Below are positions 53,019-61,731 of a stretch of 64,000 bases of DNA, piece after piece. Position 1 is the first letter of the stretch; each line of letters begins with the position of its first letter. Source of the DNA: Rhodobacter sp. (lineage in GTDB: Bacteria > Pseudomonadota > Alphaproteobacteria > Rhodobacterales > Rhodobacteraceae); the NCBI GenBank assembly GCA_020637555.1, contig JACKKF010000001.1, positions 1-64,000 of the forward strand. The letters are read 5' to 3'. The notes under the pieces are model-generated. The model was not told the DNA's origin. It ran no database searches and saw only the letters and a program-made list of their open reading frames with translations. The position numbers and the translations under genes are program-made.

Positions 53019-54641
53019 ATGGGCGAGATGGGCACCGGGGGATCAGGCCGGCAAAGCTGGAAACAGGATCCCGACGGCGTGAAACGGGCGATCCTGACGG
53101 CCGCCACGCAGATCTTCGCACGGCAGGGCTACGCCTCGACCCGGATCGAGGACATCGTCGCGCAGACCGCCACGTCAAAGCGGATGGTCTATTACTATTT
53201 CGGCGACAAGGAGGGGCTTTACCTGCAGGTGCTGGAGGCTGCCTATACCAAGGTCCGCGCCGGCGAGGGCGCGTTGCGTCTGGATCACCTGCCCCCCGCC
53301 GAAGCCCTGCGCGCGCTGGTCGAGTTCACCTTTGACCACCACCGGTCAAACCCCGATTTCATCCGTCTGGTGATGATCGAGAACGTGCACAACGCGGCCA
53401 ACCTGAAGGCCTCGGGGCTGATGGGCCGGGTCAACGCCGGAGCGATCCAGAAGCTGGACAGCATCTGTGCACGCGGTCAGGCCGAAGGGCAGTTTCGCGA
53501 CGACATCACCGCGCTGGAACTGCATTGGCACATCTCGGCGCTGTCGTTCTTCAACGTCTCGAACCAGCCCAGCTTTTCCGAAAGCTTCGGCAACGCGCTG
53601 TTCCAACCCGCGGGGCAAAGCCGCATCCGCGCCCAGGCCGTCGACTCGATCCTGCGGCTGGTGCTGCGCAACCCCGCCCTGTCTGCCACCATCCAGCACC
53701 GAGAGGCCCCGATGATCGACCCGCAGCTGACCCCCTTCCTGGCCGCCTGGGGCGCAAAATGGGCGGTGCTTCCCGCTGGCGCCAGCCCCGCCGATCGGCG
53801 CAAGCGGTTCGAGGTGATCGCCGCCGAGATGCGCCTGCCCACGCCTGACGATGTCGATTGCACCGCCGAACACTGGGTAGACAGCAAGGCCGGCCCCGTG
53901 CGGGTGCGCGTCTTTCGACACAGCGACGGCAGCCAGCAGGCGGCGCTGATCTACATGCACGGCGGCGCCTGGATGCAGGGCTCGCCCGAAACGCACTGGG
54001 ACATTACCGCGCGCATCGCATCCTGGAACCGGCAGACCGTGATCAGCGTCGACTATGCGCTGGCACCCGAACACCCCTATCCCGCCGCCATCGACCAGTG
54101 CAATGCGGTGGCCCGGTGGGCCCATGCGAATGCGGCGATGCTGGGAATCGACCCCGCGCGCATCGCGGTGGGGGGCGACAGCGCGGGCGGCAATCTGGCG
54201 GCGGCGCTGGCGCTGGATCTGCGCGGCTCGGATGTGCCGCTGATCGCCCAGCTTCTGATCTACCCCGCATGCGATTTCGATCGTGACCGCCCCAGCTATG
54301 CCGAGAACGCCGAGGCGCCGCTGCTGCAGGTCAAGGGCATGGATACGGTCAATGCGATGTATTCCCCCGACACGGCGCAACTGGCCAGCAACCCGCGCAT
54401 CGCCCCCCTGGTCGCCGACAGCCACGCCGGCCTGCCGCCGGCCTTCATCGCCGTCGCCCAGAACGATCCGCTGCGCGATTCCGGCCTGGCCTATGCCGCC
54501 GCACTTGAGGCCGCCGGCGTGCCCGTCGTTCTGGATCGCGGTGCCGGGCTGATACACGGCTATCTGCGTGCAATGGAATGGTGCGAGGCCAGCCGCACCG
54601 CCCTGCACCGCATGGCCGACTGGCTGAAGGCACAGGGCTGA
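53019..54641 (+). CDS. Fusion of a TetR-type regulator and an HSL-type alpha/beta hydrolase
   Basis: One open frame of 540 residues holds two proteins. Residues 1-231 are a TetR regulator (ILTAATQIFARQGYASTRIEDIVAQTATSKRMVYYYFGDKEGLY is the helix-turn-helix region). Residues 232-540 are a complete hormone-sensitive-lipase-type esterase: HGGAWMQGS oxyanion motif, GGDSAGGNLA nucleophile elbow with Ser, and a late His in GLIHGYLRAMEW. No stop codon separates them, but an internal ATG at 53712 has GAGAGG five bases upstream, so a separate esterase may also be made. Start ATG 53019 has GGGAGGA. It probably controls the divergent dehydrogenase-TRAP operon. Confidence 0.85.
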   Translation: MGEMGTGGSGRQSWKQDPDGVKRAILTAATQIFARQGYASTRIEDIVAQTATSKRMVYYYFGDKEGLYLQVLEAAYTKVRAGEGALRLDHLPPAEALRALVEFTFDHHRSNPDFIRLVMIENVHNAANLKASGLMGRVNAGAIQKLDSICARGQAEGQFRDDITALELHWHISALSFFNVSNQPSFSESFGNALFQPAGQSRIRAQAVDSILRLVLRNPALSATIQHREAPMIDPQLTPFLAAWGAKWAVLPAGASPADRRKRFEVIAAEMRLPTPDDVDCTAEHWVDSKAGPVRVRVFRHSDGSQQAALIYMHGGAWMQGSPETHWDITARIASWNRQTVISVDYALAPEHPYPAAIDQCNAVARWAHANAAMLGIDPARIAVGGDSAGGNLAAALALDLRGSDVPLIAQLLIYPACDFDRDRPSYAENAEAPLLQVKGMDTVNAMYSPDTAQLASNPRIAPLVADSHAGLPPAFIAVAQNDPLRDSGLAYAAALEAAGVPVVLDRGAGLIHGYLRAMEWCEASRTALHRMADWLKAQG

Positions 54642-54893
54642 CCGGCCACATGACCCTCGGCCCAGCCGGCGCCGGGGGTCTTGCCTGTGCGGGCGATGCC
54701 TGTCGGGCCGCTATTATCGCTGCCATTTGACCGTCTTCACGATTTCATGTGTGTAATTATCAAAACCGGAAGCGACGGCAGTAAATATCGGAAATTTCCC
54801 TTGGTTTTAATTTCAGCGAAAATGTGATATCATCAATGTGTGTGTAATTTAACCTTGTTTGCGTAGGCCCAGCGTTCCGGGCCAGGTGAGGTG
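54642..54893. other. AT-rich boundary region upstream of the sulfotransferase-like gene
   Basis: The 252 bases start GC-rich and become strongly AT-rich from about 54735 to 54860, unlike the rest of the window. They contain a direct repeat TGTGTGTAATT (54748-54758 and 54839-54849) and a palindrome GGAAATTTCC (54790-54799). No gene is apparent. It may hold the promoter of the next gene and mark the edge of transferred DNA. Confidence 0.5.
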
Positions 54894-55757
54894 ATGCAGC
54901 TTTTCGTGCACGCCGGTCTGCACAAGACGGCGACAACTGCGTTCCAGGTCCTCTGCCACCGAAACGCGCAGCTCCTGGCCGAAGGGGGCGTTCTCTATAC
55001 CGAACTCACCCCGGGCGTTCCGGCCCATCATTGCCTTCCACTGGCGCTGATCGGCCGTGACCACGATACGCTGGCGCAAAAATTGGCGGAACTTCGGGAA
55101 TCGGCGCAGGTCGCGGGCTGCGACCGTGTTCTTGTGTCGGCCGAGGATTTTGAGAACGCCCTGGTTGAGACCCATCTGGCAGGGGATTTTGAAAACCTGG
55201 CCTATGCTGCCGGATTCCAGTCCGTCGACTGGCTCTTTGTTCACCGCGATCCATGGCGGTATTTTAACAGCCTTTACGCGGAGCTCAGCAAACACGGGAT
55301 CCCGGTTTCGATCCGGTCTGCCGGAAAACAGGTGCTTCGGTTCGGAACTCTTTCCGTGGCAAGCGCCCGGTTTCAATGGAAATTCGTCTTTGATTTCGCC
55401 CGGCATTTTTCGCATTTCCGGGCCAACATCCGTGGAAACGCGCATGGCCTGACCTATCAGGCTTTTTGCCAACCGCGACTGGGCGACCCCGTTTTTCAGA
55501 TCGTTTTCCGCGATACCCCGGAAACCTGGCGCGCGCTCGCCCCTAGGATGGCGCACCCCACTGGCAAAAGGAACGCGTCCCTGGGCGGGTTTCGGGTGGA
55601 ATTCAACTATGTCGCGAATTTCTTCATGATCTCGAACAAGGCGCCGTCTCTCCTGTTCCTTTGGGCATTCGTGCCCCTTGCCCTGATGCGATGGCTGATC
55701 GTTGCCATCCTGCGCCGCCGACTGGCCCGCCCCTTTCGCGACAGGTTTTCAGACTGA
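54894..55757 (+). CDS. Sulfotransferase-like protein with C-terminal membrane segment
   Basis: The 287-residue protein starts MQLFVHAGLHKTATTAFQVL, resembling the 5'-phosphosulfate loop (HKTGTT) of PAPS-dependent sulfotransferases, followed by VLVSAEDFENAL, which fits the 3'-phosphate region, and VDWLFVHRDPWRYFNSLY. A hydrophobic stretch with basic flanks (SLLFLWAFVPLALMRWLIVAIL) near 255-275 could anchor it to the membrane. It might sulfate a cell-surface molecule. GC content is lower than its neighbours. ATG 54894 follows AGGTGAGG. Confidence 0.65.
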   Translation: MQLFVHAGLHKTATTAFQVLCHRNAQLLAEGGVLYTELTPGVPAHHCLPLALIGRDHDTLAQKLAELRESAQVAGCDRVLVSAEDFENALVETHLAGDFENLAYAAGFQSVDWLFVHRDPWRYFNSLYAELSKHGIPVSIRSAGKQVLRFGTLSVASARFQWKFVFDFARHFSHFRANIRGNAHGLTYQAFCQPRLGDPVFQIVFRDTPETWRALAPRMAHPTGKRNASLGGFRVEFNYVANFFMISNKAPSLLFLWAFVPLALMRWLIVAILRRRLARPFRDRFSD

Positions 55758-55839
55758 CCACCAACCCGCCCTTTCGCGGCACACCTGGCCGGCGGCCGGG
55801 CCGGTCGCGATTGGCGCGGCAATAAAAAATCCGTGCAGC

Positions 55840-55861
55840 AATCCTTTGGTGAAAAAGGATT
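55840..55861 (+). terminator. Hairpin downstream of the sulfotransferase-like gene
   Basis: AATCCTTT-GGTGAA-AAAGGATT is a perfect 8-bp AT-rich stem in the AT-rich gap 55758-56007. It is 82 bases after the stop codon and has no long T-run, so the terminator call is tentative. Confidence 0.4.
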
Positions 55862-56007
55862 ATCCTAGACTATTCAATTTATGAATGTGGCCCATTCGTG
55901 CCATCGGCTATCCGCAGCACGTCAGCCTTCCTAACAGAACTTCAGACCGGGTCCGACGCGCAGCGCGCGATGATTCGCTCTGAAACACCGGGGGAAGGAC
56001 AGTTGTC

Positions 56008-58854
56008 ATGGTGAAGCGGGTGCTCTTGCGTTGTGTTGCGGTGACGTGGCTGGCAACGTCAACCTTTCTGGGTCTGACCCAGCCTGCGATGGCGCAGGAC
56101 GTGACACCGCCCGGTGTGACCGCCATCAACTACATCGGAGCGGGCAACCCGCGCACCACCGCAGTGTTCCGGATCTTCTTTGACGAGGAAATCGTCAATT
56201 TTTCCACAAACGATCTGACACTGACGACAACCGGCAGCGTAACGGCATCCCTCGCGGCCGGGTCTATTACATTCGACAATGTCCGTTTCACCCAATACGT
56301 CAACGGTCTCTCCGGCGACGGAACCCTGCGGCTGGACCTGAGGCCGAACACCAACATCCAGGACCTTGCGGGCAACGGCGACGGCACCAACGGCTATGTC
56401 CCGGCGTTCACGTCGGGCCAGGTCCTGACGGTCGATTCCACCGCGCCGACGATCTCCATCGGTGCGCTGACACCGACGGGGACCGGCACCTACACCGCCG
56501 CGATAACCCTGAGCGAGGCCTCGAGCAATTTCACCGTCGCTGATCTGACGTTGAGCAACGCGAATGCGACGCTCAGCGGATCGGGCGCCAGCTATACCGC
56601 CACGCTGACGCCCCAGGGCGACGGTCTGGTGACCCTGTCGGTCGCGGCGGGACGTTTCACCGACTCCCGGCCCGGAACCATCTGGTATGCCGAGGCCGAC
56701 ACCGGCAACAGCAACACCGCGTCGAACACGGTTTCCGCCGTCTACAGCAGCCCGCCTCAGGTGGTGTCCATCGCGCTCTCGGGATCGCCGGCAGCGAACG
56801 CGGGAACGCTCCATTATGTCGTGACGTTCAACAAGATCGCACACAACATCTCGATCGACGATTTCATCGTCACCACGGTCTCCGGCAATGCGACGGGGAC
56901 TGTCGCATCCGTTCCCTTCAGCGATGGCAGTGCCGTCGACGTGTATGTCTACCCAGTCGCCGGTGCGGGCACATTGCGGCTCGATCTGAGACCGAACACC
57001 AACATTGTCGATGACACGGGCAGCGGCAACGGCACGAACGGCTACACACCCTACTTCAATGCAGGGTCGGTTCACACGGTCGATCGGATCGCCCCCACCA
57101 TCACCATCGGCGCGCTCACCCTCTCGGGCGGAAGCTACAGCGCCACCATCACCCTCAGCGAGGCCGCGACCGATTTCACCCTGGCCGACCTCTCGCTGAC
57201 CAACGCCGACGCGACGCTCAGCGGATCGGGCGCCAGCTACACCGCCACGCTGACGCCCCAGGGCGACGGGCTGGTCGCGCTGTCGGTCGCCGCCGGCACC
57301 TTCCACGACGCCGCCGGCAACGCCAACACCGCCTCGAACCAGGTCACCGCGACCTTCGACGGCACCGCCCCCACCGTCACGTTCGCGGATGTTCCGGCGC
57401 AAAGCTCGGGCCCGTTCACGATCCGCATCGTGTTCACTGAATCCGTTCCGGATTTCACGGTCGGCGACATCACGGTGTCGAACGCGACCCTGTCTGCCTT
57501 CGGCGGCGCGGGCACCGCCTATACGGTGACGGTCTCGCCGATTGCGGTCGGCCCGGTGACGCTGGACATCGCGGCCGGCGTGGCCCATGACGCGGCCGGA
57601 AACGGCAACACCGCCGCGGTGCAAGCGGTGTCGGACTTTGTCAGCACCCGGCCGTCGGTCACCATCACCGGGTTGCCGGACAGCTTTGTCGGGCAAGCGA
57701 ACCTTTCGGTGCAGGTGGTTTTCTCGGAGCCGGTGACAGGGTTCGTGTCCGGCGACCTGCTGGTCACGAACGGCGCGGTTACGGGGATCAGCGGTTCGGG
57801 CGCGTCCTATACGGTCCAGATCACGTCATCGGGCACCGGGGACGTTTCGGTCCAGGTGCCTGATGCGGTGGCGGTCAATAGCCATGGCGCACCGAACACG
57901 GCCTCCGGCACCCTGCGCGCGCAGAACCGGACCGTCGCGGAAACGCAGTCCCTGGTCGCGGACTTCATGACGACACGGGCAAACCAGTTGCTGTCCAGCC
58001 AGCCCGATCTGGTCTCTCTGCTCGCGGATCAGGGCGACGGACCAGGCCAGTTCATGGTTCAGGCGTCGCGCGGGGTGTTGAACGTGAACATCGCCTCGGG
58101 CCCGGGCCGGCCCCTCTGGTATCAGTTGAGCGCATCACGGTCGGAAACCGCCGGAACGGGCAGTTCGTATCTGTTCGGCGTTCTTGGCTGGCACCATGCC
58201 CTGAACGAAAATGCTCTGGTCGGCGCCATGGTCGAGATCGACCAGACCGGCAATACCAATGGCGCAAGCACGGTCGATGGACGGGGCTGGCTGGTCGGGC
58301 CCTATTTCGTGGCCCGTCTTGCCGATCAGCCGCTGTATTTCGACGGACGGCTGCTATGGGGGCGTTCGCGCAACAGCGTCTCGCCGCTGGGCACCTACAC
58401 GGACACCTTCACCACGACTCGGCGGCTGGCAACCCTGGCGATCACCGGCGAGGTCCGCAGAGGCGAGACCACCTGGCGCCCGAGGCTGGCCTTTGCCTAT
58501 ACCGATGACGAGCAACAGGCCTATGTGGACGGTCTGGGGAACACAATCGCAAGCCAGAGGGTCGCGCTGCGGCAGGTCTCGCTGGGGCTCGATGTCAGCA
58601 TGCCGCTGAACACGGGCGCCCGGCAATGGACCATGGATGCGGGCGTCTCGGCCAGCTACTCGGACGTGATGTCCAGCGGTGGTTCCAGCCCGGTGATCGC
58701 CGCGACAGGCGGCCTGCGCGGTCGCGTCGACATGCAGTTCCGAACGGACCTGGGCGACAACGGGCGGTTTTCCATCGGCGGTTTCTACGACGGTATCGGC
58801 GCGCCGGGGCATCGCTCGGTCGGCGGCGAACTGCGGTTCGAAGTCAAGTTCTGA
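56008..58854 (+). CDS. Autotransporter-like protein with Ig-like repeats
   Basis: The 948-residue protein has a signal peptide (RCVAVTWLATSTFLGLTQPAMAQ), a passenger of repeated Ig-like beta modules of about 90-100 residues (VDSTAPTISIGALTPTGTGT, SGSGASYTATLTPQGDGLV, then two more), and a C-terminal region from about 690 with GWHHALNENALVGAMVEID, alternating polar/hydrophobic strands and terminal Phe (RFEVKF), typical of an outer-membrane beta-barrel. It looks like a type V secreted adhesin. The modules contain nearly identical DNA repeats. The gene is followed 35 bases later by a gene of unknown function. Confidence 0.82.
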   Translation: MVKRVLLRCVAVTWLATSTFLGLTQPAMAQDVTPPGVTAINYIGAGNPRTTAVFRIFFDEEIVNFSTNDLTLTTTGSVTASLAAGSITFDNVRFTQYVNGLSGDGTLRLDLRPNTNIQDLAGNGDGTNGYVPAFTSGQVLTVDSTAPTISIGALTPTGTGTYTAAITLSEASSNFTVADLTLSNANATLSGSGASYTATLTPQGDGLVTLSVAAGRFTDSRPGTIWYAEADTGNSNTASNTVSAVYSSPPQVVSIALSGSPAANAGTLHYVVTFNKIAHNISIDDFIVTTVSGNATGTVASVPFSDGSAVDVYVYPVAGAGTLRLDLRPNTNIVDDTGSGNGTNGYTPYFNAGSVHTVDRIAPTITIGALTLSGGSYSATITLSEAATDFTLADLSLTNADATLSGSGASYTATLTPQGDGLVALSVAAGTFHDAAGNANTASNQVTATFDGTAPTVTFADVPAQSSGPFTIRIVFTESVPDFTVGDITVSNATLSAFGGAGTAYTVTVSPIAVGPVTLDIAAGVAHDAAGNGNTAAVQAVSDFVSTRPSVTITGLPDSFVGQANLSVQVVFSEPVTGFVSGDLLVTNGAVTGISGSGASYTVQITSSGTGDVSVQVPDAVAVNSHGAPNTASGTLRAQNRTVAETQSLVADFMTTRANQLLSSQPDLVSLLADQGDGPGQFMVQASRGVLNVNIASGPGRPLWYQLSASRSETAGTGSSYLFGVLGWHHALNENALVGAMVEIDQTGNTNGASTVDGRGWLVGPYFVARLADQPLYFDGRLLWGRSRNSVSPLGTYTDTFTTTRRLATLAITGEVRRGETTWRPRLAFAYTDDEQQAYVDGLGNTIASQRVALRQVSLGLDVSMPLNTGARQWTMDAGVSASYSDVMSSGGSSPVIAATGGLRGRVDMQFRTDLGDNGRFSIGGFYDGIGAPGHRSVGGELRFEVKF
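56566..56640 (+). repeat. Direct repeat copy 1 within the autotransporter gene
   Basis: This 75-base segment is 70/75 identical to 57211-57285; the two copies are 645 bases (215 codons) apart and in frame. They encode ATLSGSGASYTATLTPQGDG, pointing to recent module duplication. Confidence 0.85.
57211..57285 (+). repeat. Direct repeat copy 2 within the autotransporter gene
   Basis: Second copy of the 75-base unit at 56566-56640, with five substitutions, mostly at third codon positions. Confidence 0.85.
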
Positions 58855-58889
58855 CGCCATCACCCTGCCACCGCAAAGGAGAGCACTTC

Positions 58890-60323
58890 ATGGCCAAGCT
58901 CAGCATCGACACGGTTTCTGTCAACGACGACGGCGGCGACGAAGGGGACAACGTTCTGATCCGGGTGCAATCGGATGGCGGCGCGCCAGCCCGCTTCCCC
59001 CTTCTGATCGGCAATTTCATGAACAACGCCAGCAAGGACTGGACGCCGAACGTCGTGTATTACTTCAACCACACATGCTATGTCAGCCTGTGGGACAACG
59101 ACGAGAACCTCACGCAATTCTCGGCCGATGACTTTCTGGGCTCTGCCTATTTCACCCCCGAGTCCCCGTCCGGCACCGTGCGGGTGTATGGCTCGGACGG
59201 GGCCGACTATGAGATCACGGTCACCATTACCGACGAAAACCTGCCGACCTGCACCAGCACGGCTCTGGACCCGTCAACGGTCGTGGCGATCAACAATGCG
59301 CTGACCTCCTTCGAGCAGTCGTCGAAGGGTCAGGAGATGATCTCGACGACCAATCCGCAGAGTCTTTTCAAGCTTGCTGTCGATGCCCTGGCGACGGATG
59401 CGATCAGCGAAGTCATCAACCTGCTGAAGTCACAGCTGAACATCAAGGCGGTGTCGATCGGTCTGATGGGGCAGGTCGACACGATGGTCGGAATATCCGG
59501 GTGCTGCGGGGCTGTCATGGACATCCTGGACACGACGGATAACGCCGTCATCTTTGCCGCGGGCGGCATAACCGAAGGGGCGGAGGAAGGGTTCGATGGC
59601 GACCTGGCGTTCGGCATCTGGTACGAGCCCGTGGCCAGCATCAACGGCCTCTATTTCGGCGGCGAAGTCGACGAGGACGCGGGGCTGGGCTTCGAAGGCG
59701 CCGCGTTCTGCGCGGGCGATGATCGCAAGAAATACTACAAGAACGGGCAGGACGGCGAAGTCGACAGCAGCGTGCTGAAGATGATCTTCATCGCCGCGGG
59801 GTTCGGCGAACAGGAAGCCGTCGCCGCCGACGAGGCCTATTTCTATGCCGGAAATGTTGGCGGCAACGTTCCCGCGTTTCAGTCCGGCAGCTACACCCAC
59901 ACGGTCAGGGTCAACCAGGTCACATGTCTGGTGTCCGAAAGCGGCAGCAAGCATTACGACGACTGCCGGTTCAACTGGTCGCCTGATTGCGACAATGGCA
60001 ATTCGCTGTGCGGAGCCGGCAACGTCTTTGTCTATCCGATCACCAACTCTTTCGAGATGAGCGAGGACACCAGCGATCCGCGAAACATACTCGAACCCGG
60101 CGCGATCATGCGGTTCAACGACTTCGTCAAGATCGCGTTCTACGAAGGAAAGGGAAGCGAAGGCATTTCGCAGCTGGGAACCCTGGCCTGCGTGAACGCA
60201 AGCGACTTCACGGCGATCGGGGACATGGTCACGGTCGAGTTCAAGAACACCCAGAAGGGCACCTGCTACCAGATGCAGATCGAGCTGGTCGAGATCGACG
60301 CCCCGGACCCCGATTCCGAGTAG
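58890..60323 (+). CDS. Uncharacterised acidic 477-residue protein with a possible C2-like N-terminal domain
   Basis: AAAGGAGAG precedes ATG 58890. Residues 1-115 form a beta-rich, Asp-rich domain (VSVNDDGGDEGDNVLIRVQSDG; CYVSLWDNDENLTQF; DDFLGSAYF), suggesting a C2-like calcium-binding fold. Residues about 150-300 contain helices and a Gly-rich hydrophobic part with a Cys pair (GISGCCGAVMDILD; GGITEGAEEGFDGDLAFGIW). The C-terminal part has several Cys (DDCRFNWSPDCDNG; NSLCGAGN; LACVNAS; GTCYQM). No signal peptide or membrane anchor is visible. It is encoded 35 bases after the autotransporter gene, probably in one operon. I do not recognise the family; it may be a partner or cargo of that secretion protein. 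Confidence 0.75.
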   Translation: MAKLSIDTVSVNDDGGDEGDNVLIRVQSDGGAPARFPLLIGNFMNNASKDWTPNVVYYFNHTCYVSLWDNDENLTQFSADDFLGSAYFTPESPSGTVRVYGSDGADYEITVTITDENLPTCTSTALDPSTVVAINNALTSFEQSSKGQEMISTTNPQSLFKLAVDALATDAISEVINLLKSQLNIKAVSIGLMGQVDTMVGISGCCGAVMDILDTTDNAVIFAAGGITEGAEEGFDGDLAFGIWYEPVASINGLYFGGEVDEDAGLGFEGAAFCAGDDRKKYYKNGQDGEVDSSVLKMIFIAAGFGEQEAVAADEAYFYAGNVGGNVPAFQSGSYTHTVRVNQVTCLVSESGSKHYDDCRFNWSPDCDNGNSLCGAGNVFVYPITNSFEMSEDTSDPRNILEPGAIMRFNDFVKIAFYEGKGSEGISQLGTLACVNASDFTAIGDMVTVEFKNTQKGTCYQMQIELVEIDAPDPDSE

Positions 60324-60429
60324 TGTCGCGCCCTGGACCCGGACATCCAGACTGCCGTGGCGCTTTCCCGTCTGACGGATTGTGCTAACGTCGGACGAAT
60401 AGTGTTACCGCTGTAATTGACGAGTTTCC

Positions 60430-61731
60430 ATGACGCCCTCAACGGTCGAACCAGCCCCGCACGCGCGACGAACGCTGTTCCTGCTGTGGTGCGTCTTTGC
60501 GGTGGCACAGCTGGATCGCAACATTCTGAGCTTTGCGCTGGAACCGATCGCGTTGGAATTCGGCCTGACCGACACCCAACTGGGGCTGTTGACAGGTTTC
60601 GCCTTTGCGGCGGTCTTCGTCCTGGTCGGTTTTCCGGTTGCGGCACTCTGTCTTACGCGCAGCCGTCACGCCATCGTCTCGGTATCCGTATTCGCATGGA
60701 GCGCCCTGACCCTGGCCTCGGCCGGGGCCCAGGGGTTCGCGCATCTGCTTGTGGCGCGCCTGGGCATCGGCGCGGCCGAGGCGGGGGCCGTGGCGCCGGC
60801 CCATTCGATGATATCGGATCTATTCCCGGAAGACAGGCACGCCTCGTCGCTTTCGGCCTTCGCATCGGGCGCGAATTTCGGCGTCCTGCTGGCGGCCCTG
60901 ATCGGCGGTGTGGTGGGCCAGATGCTGGGATGGCGCTGGGCCTTTGCCGGTGCCGGATTGCTGGGTCTGATCGTCGCGCTCGCGTTCGCGCGCCTTGCGG
61001 TCGAACCGGCGCGCGCCGTCCATGGCGACCCGGATGCGCGCGACGCCCTGCTGTCGCAAACCTTGCGCACGCTGCTTTCGCAACGCGGAACCCGGCGTGC
61101 CCTGATCGCGTTCCTGTTGATGGGGGCGCTGGTCATCGGCACGGGTGTCTGGGTTCCCACCGTATTCGTGCGGCAATACGGGCTGACCCTGTCGCAAACC
61201 GGGGCCATGATTGCCCTTGTGGCCGGGTTTGTCGGCGGGACCGGCACAGCCCTGTGCGGCCTGGCCGTGGACTGGATGGGCCGCCGCGATGCCCGCTATC
61301 GGCTGTATGTCGTTGCCGGAACGGTCGCTGTGGCCGCCCTGTTCAAGATGGTCTTCCTGCTGATACCCACGCCCCTTGTCGGCATCGCGGCCTTTGTGCT
61401 GTCGACGTTCTTCAGCTTTGCCTTCTGGGGGCCCGGCTTTGCGTTCGTCTATGCCCAGATCCCCGGCCATCAGCGGCCGATGGCGACAGCGATCCTGCTG
61501 CTGCTGTTCAACTTCGGGGGCATGGCTGTCGGCGCAACGGTGATCGGCGCGCTCAGCGATGCTTTCGCACCCGGCGCGGGCGACCGGGCCCTGTCCTATG
61601 GTATCCTGTGCGTCATGTTGGTCAGCCCCGTTGCCGTCTGGCTGTTTGCCAGCGCCGCGTCGACAAGGCCCGCTATCGCGCACCAAAGATCTGATCGGCC
61701 CGGACCTGTTTCCGCGCGATGGTCTCGGTGA
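60430..61731 (+). CDS. Major facilitator superfamily transporter
   Basis: The 433-residue protein has about twelve hydrophobic segments. VAQLDRNILSFALEPIALEF and GLTDTQLGLLTGFAFAAVFV match the start of Spinster-like MFS proteins, and LGIGAAEAGAVAPAHSMISDLFP follows the usual pattern in helix 4-5. It probably moves a lipophilic or organic-acid substrate; cargo unknown. Its 3' end overlaps the convergent LysR gene by 59 bases. Confidence 0.9.
   Translation: MTPSTVEPAPHARRTLFLLWCVFAVAQLDRNILSFALEPIALEFGLTDTQLGLLTGFAFAAVFVLVGFPVAALCLTRSRHAIVSVSVFAWSALTLASAGAQGFAHLLVARLGIGAAEAGAVAPAHSMISDLFPEDRHASSLSAFASGANFGVLLAALIGGVVGQMLGWRWAFAGAGLLGLIVALAFARLAVEPARAVHGDPDARDALLSQTLRTLLSQRGTRRALIAFLLMGALVIGTGVWVPTVFVRQYGLTLSQTGAMIALVAGFVGGTGTALCGLAVDWMGRRDARYRLYVVAGTVAVAALFKMVFLLIPTPLVGIAAFVLSTFFSFAFWGPGFAFVYAQIPGHQRPMATAILLLLFNFGGMAVGATVIGALSDAFAPGAGDRALSYGILCVMLVSPVAVWLFASAASTRPAIAHQRSDRPGPVSARWSR

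Noticed and set aside
56008..58854. CRISPR-like repeats in the autotransporter gene
   Set aside because: The repeats are in-frame protein modules 645 bases apart, not short evenly spaced units.
54642..60400. Integrative element with integrase or attachment sites
   Set aside because: No integrase, transposase, tRNA-end duplication or long flanking repeat was found; only composition suggests transfer.
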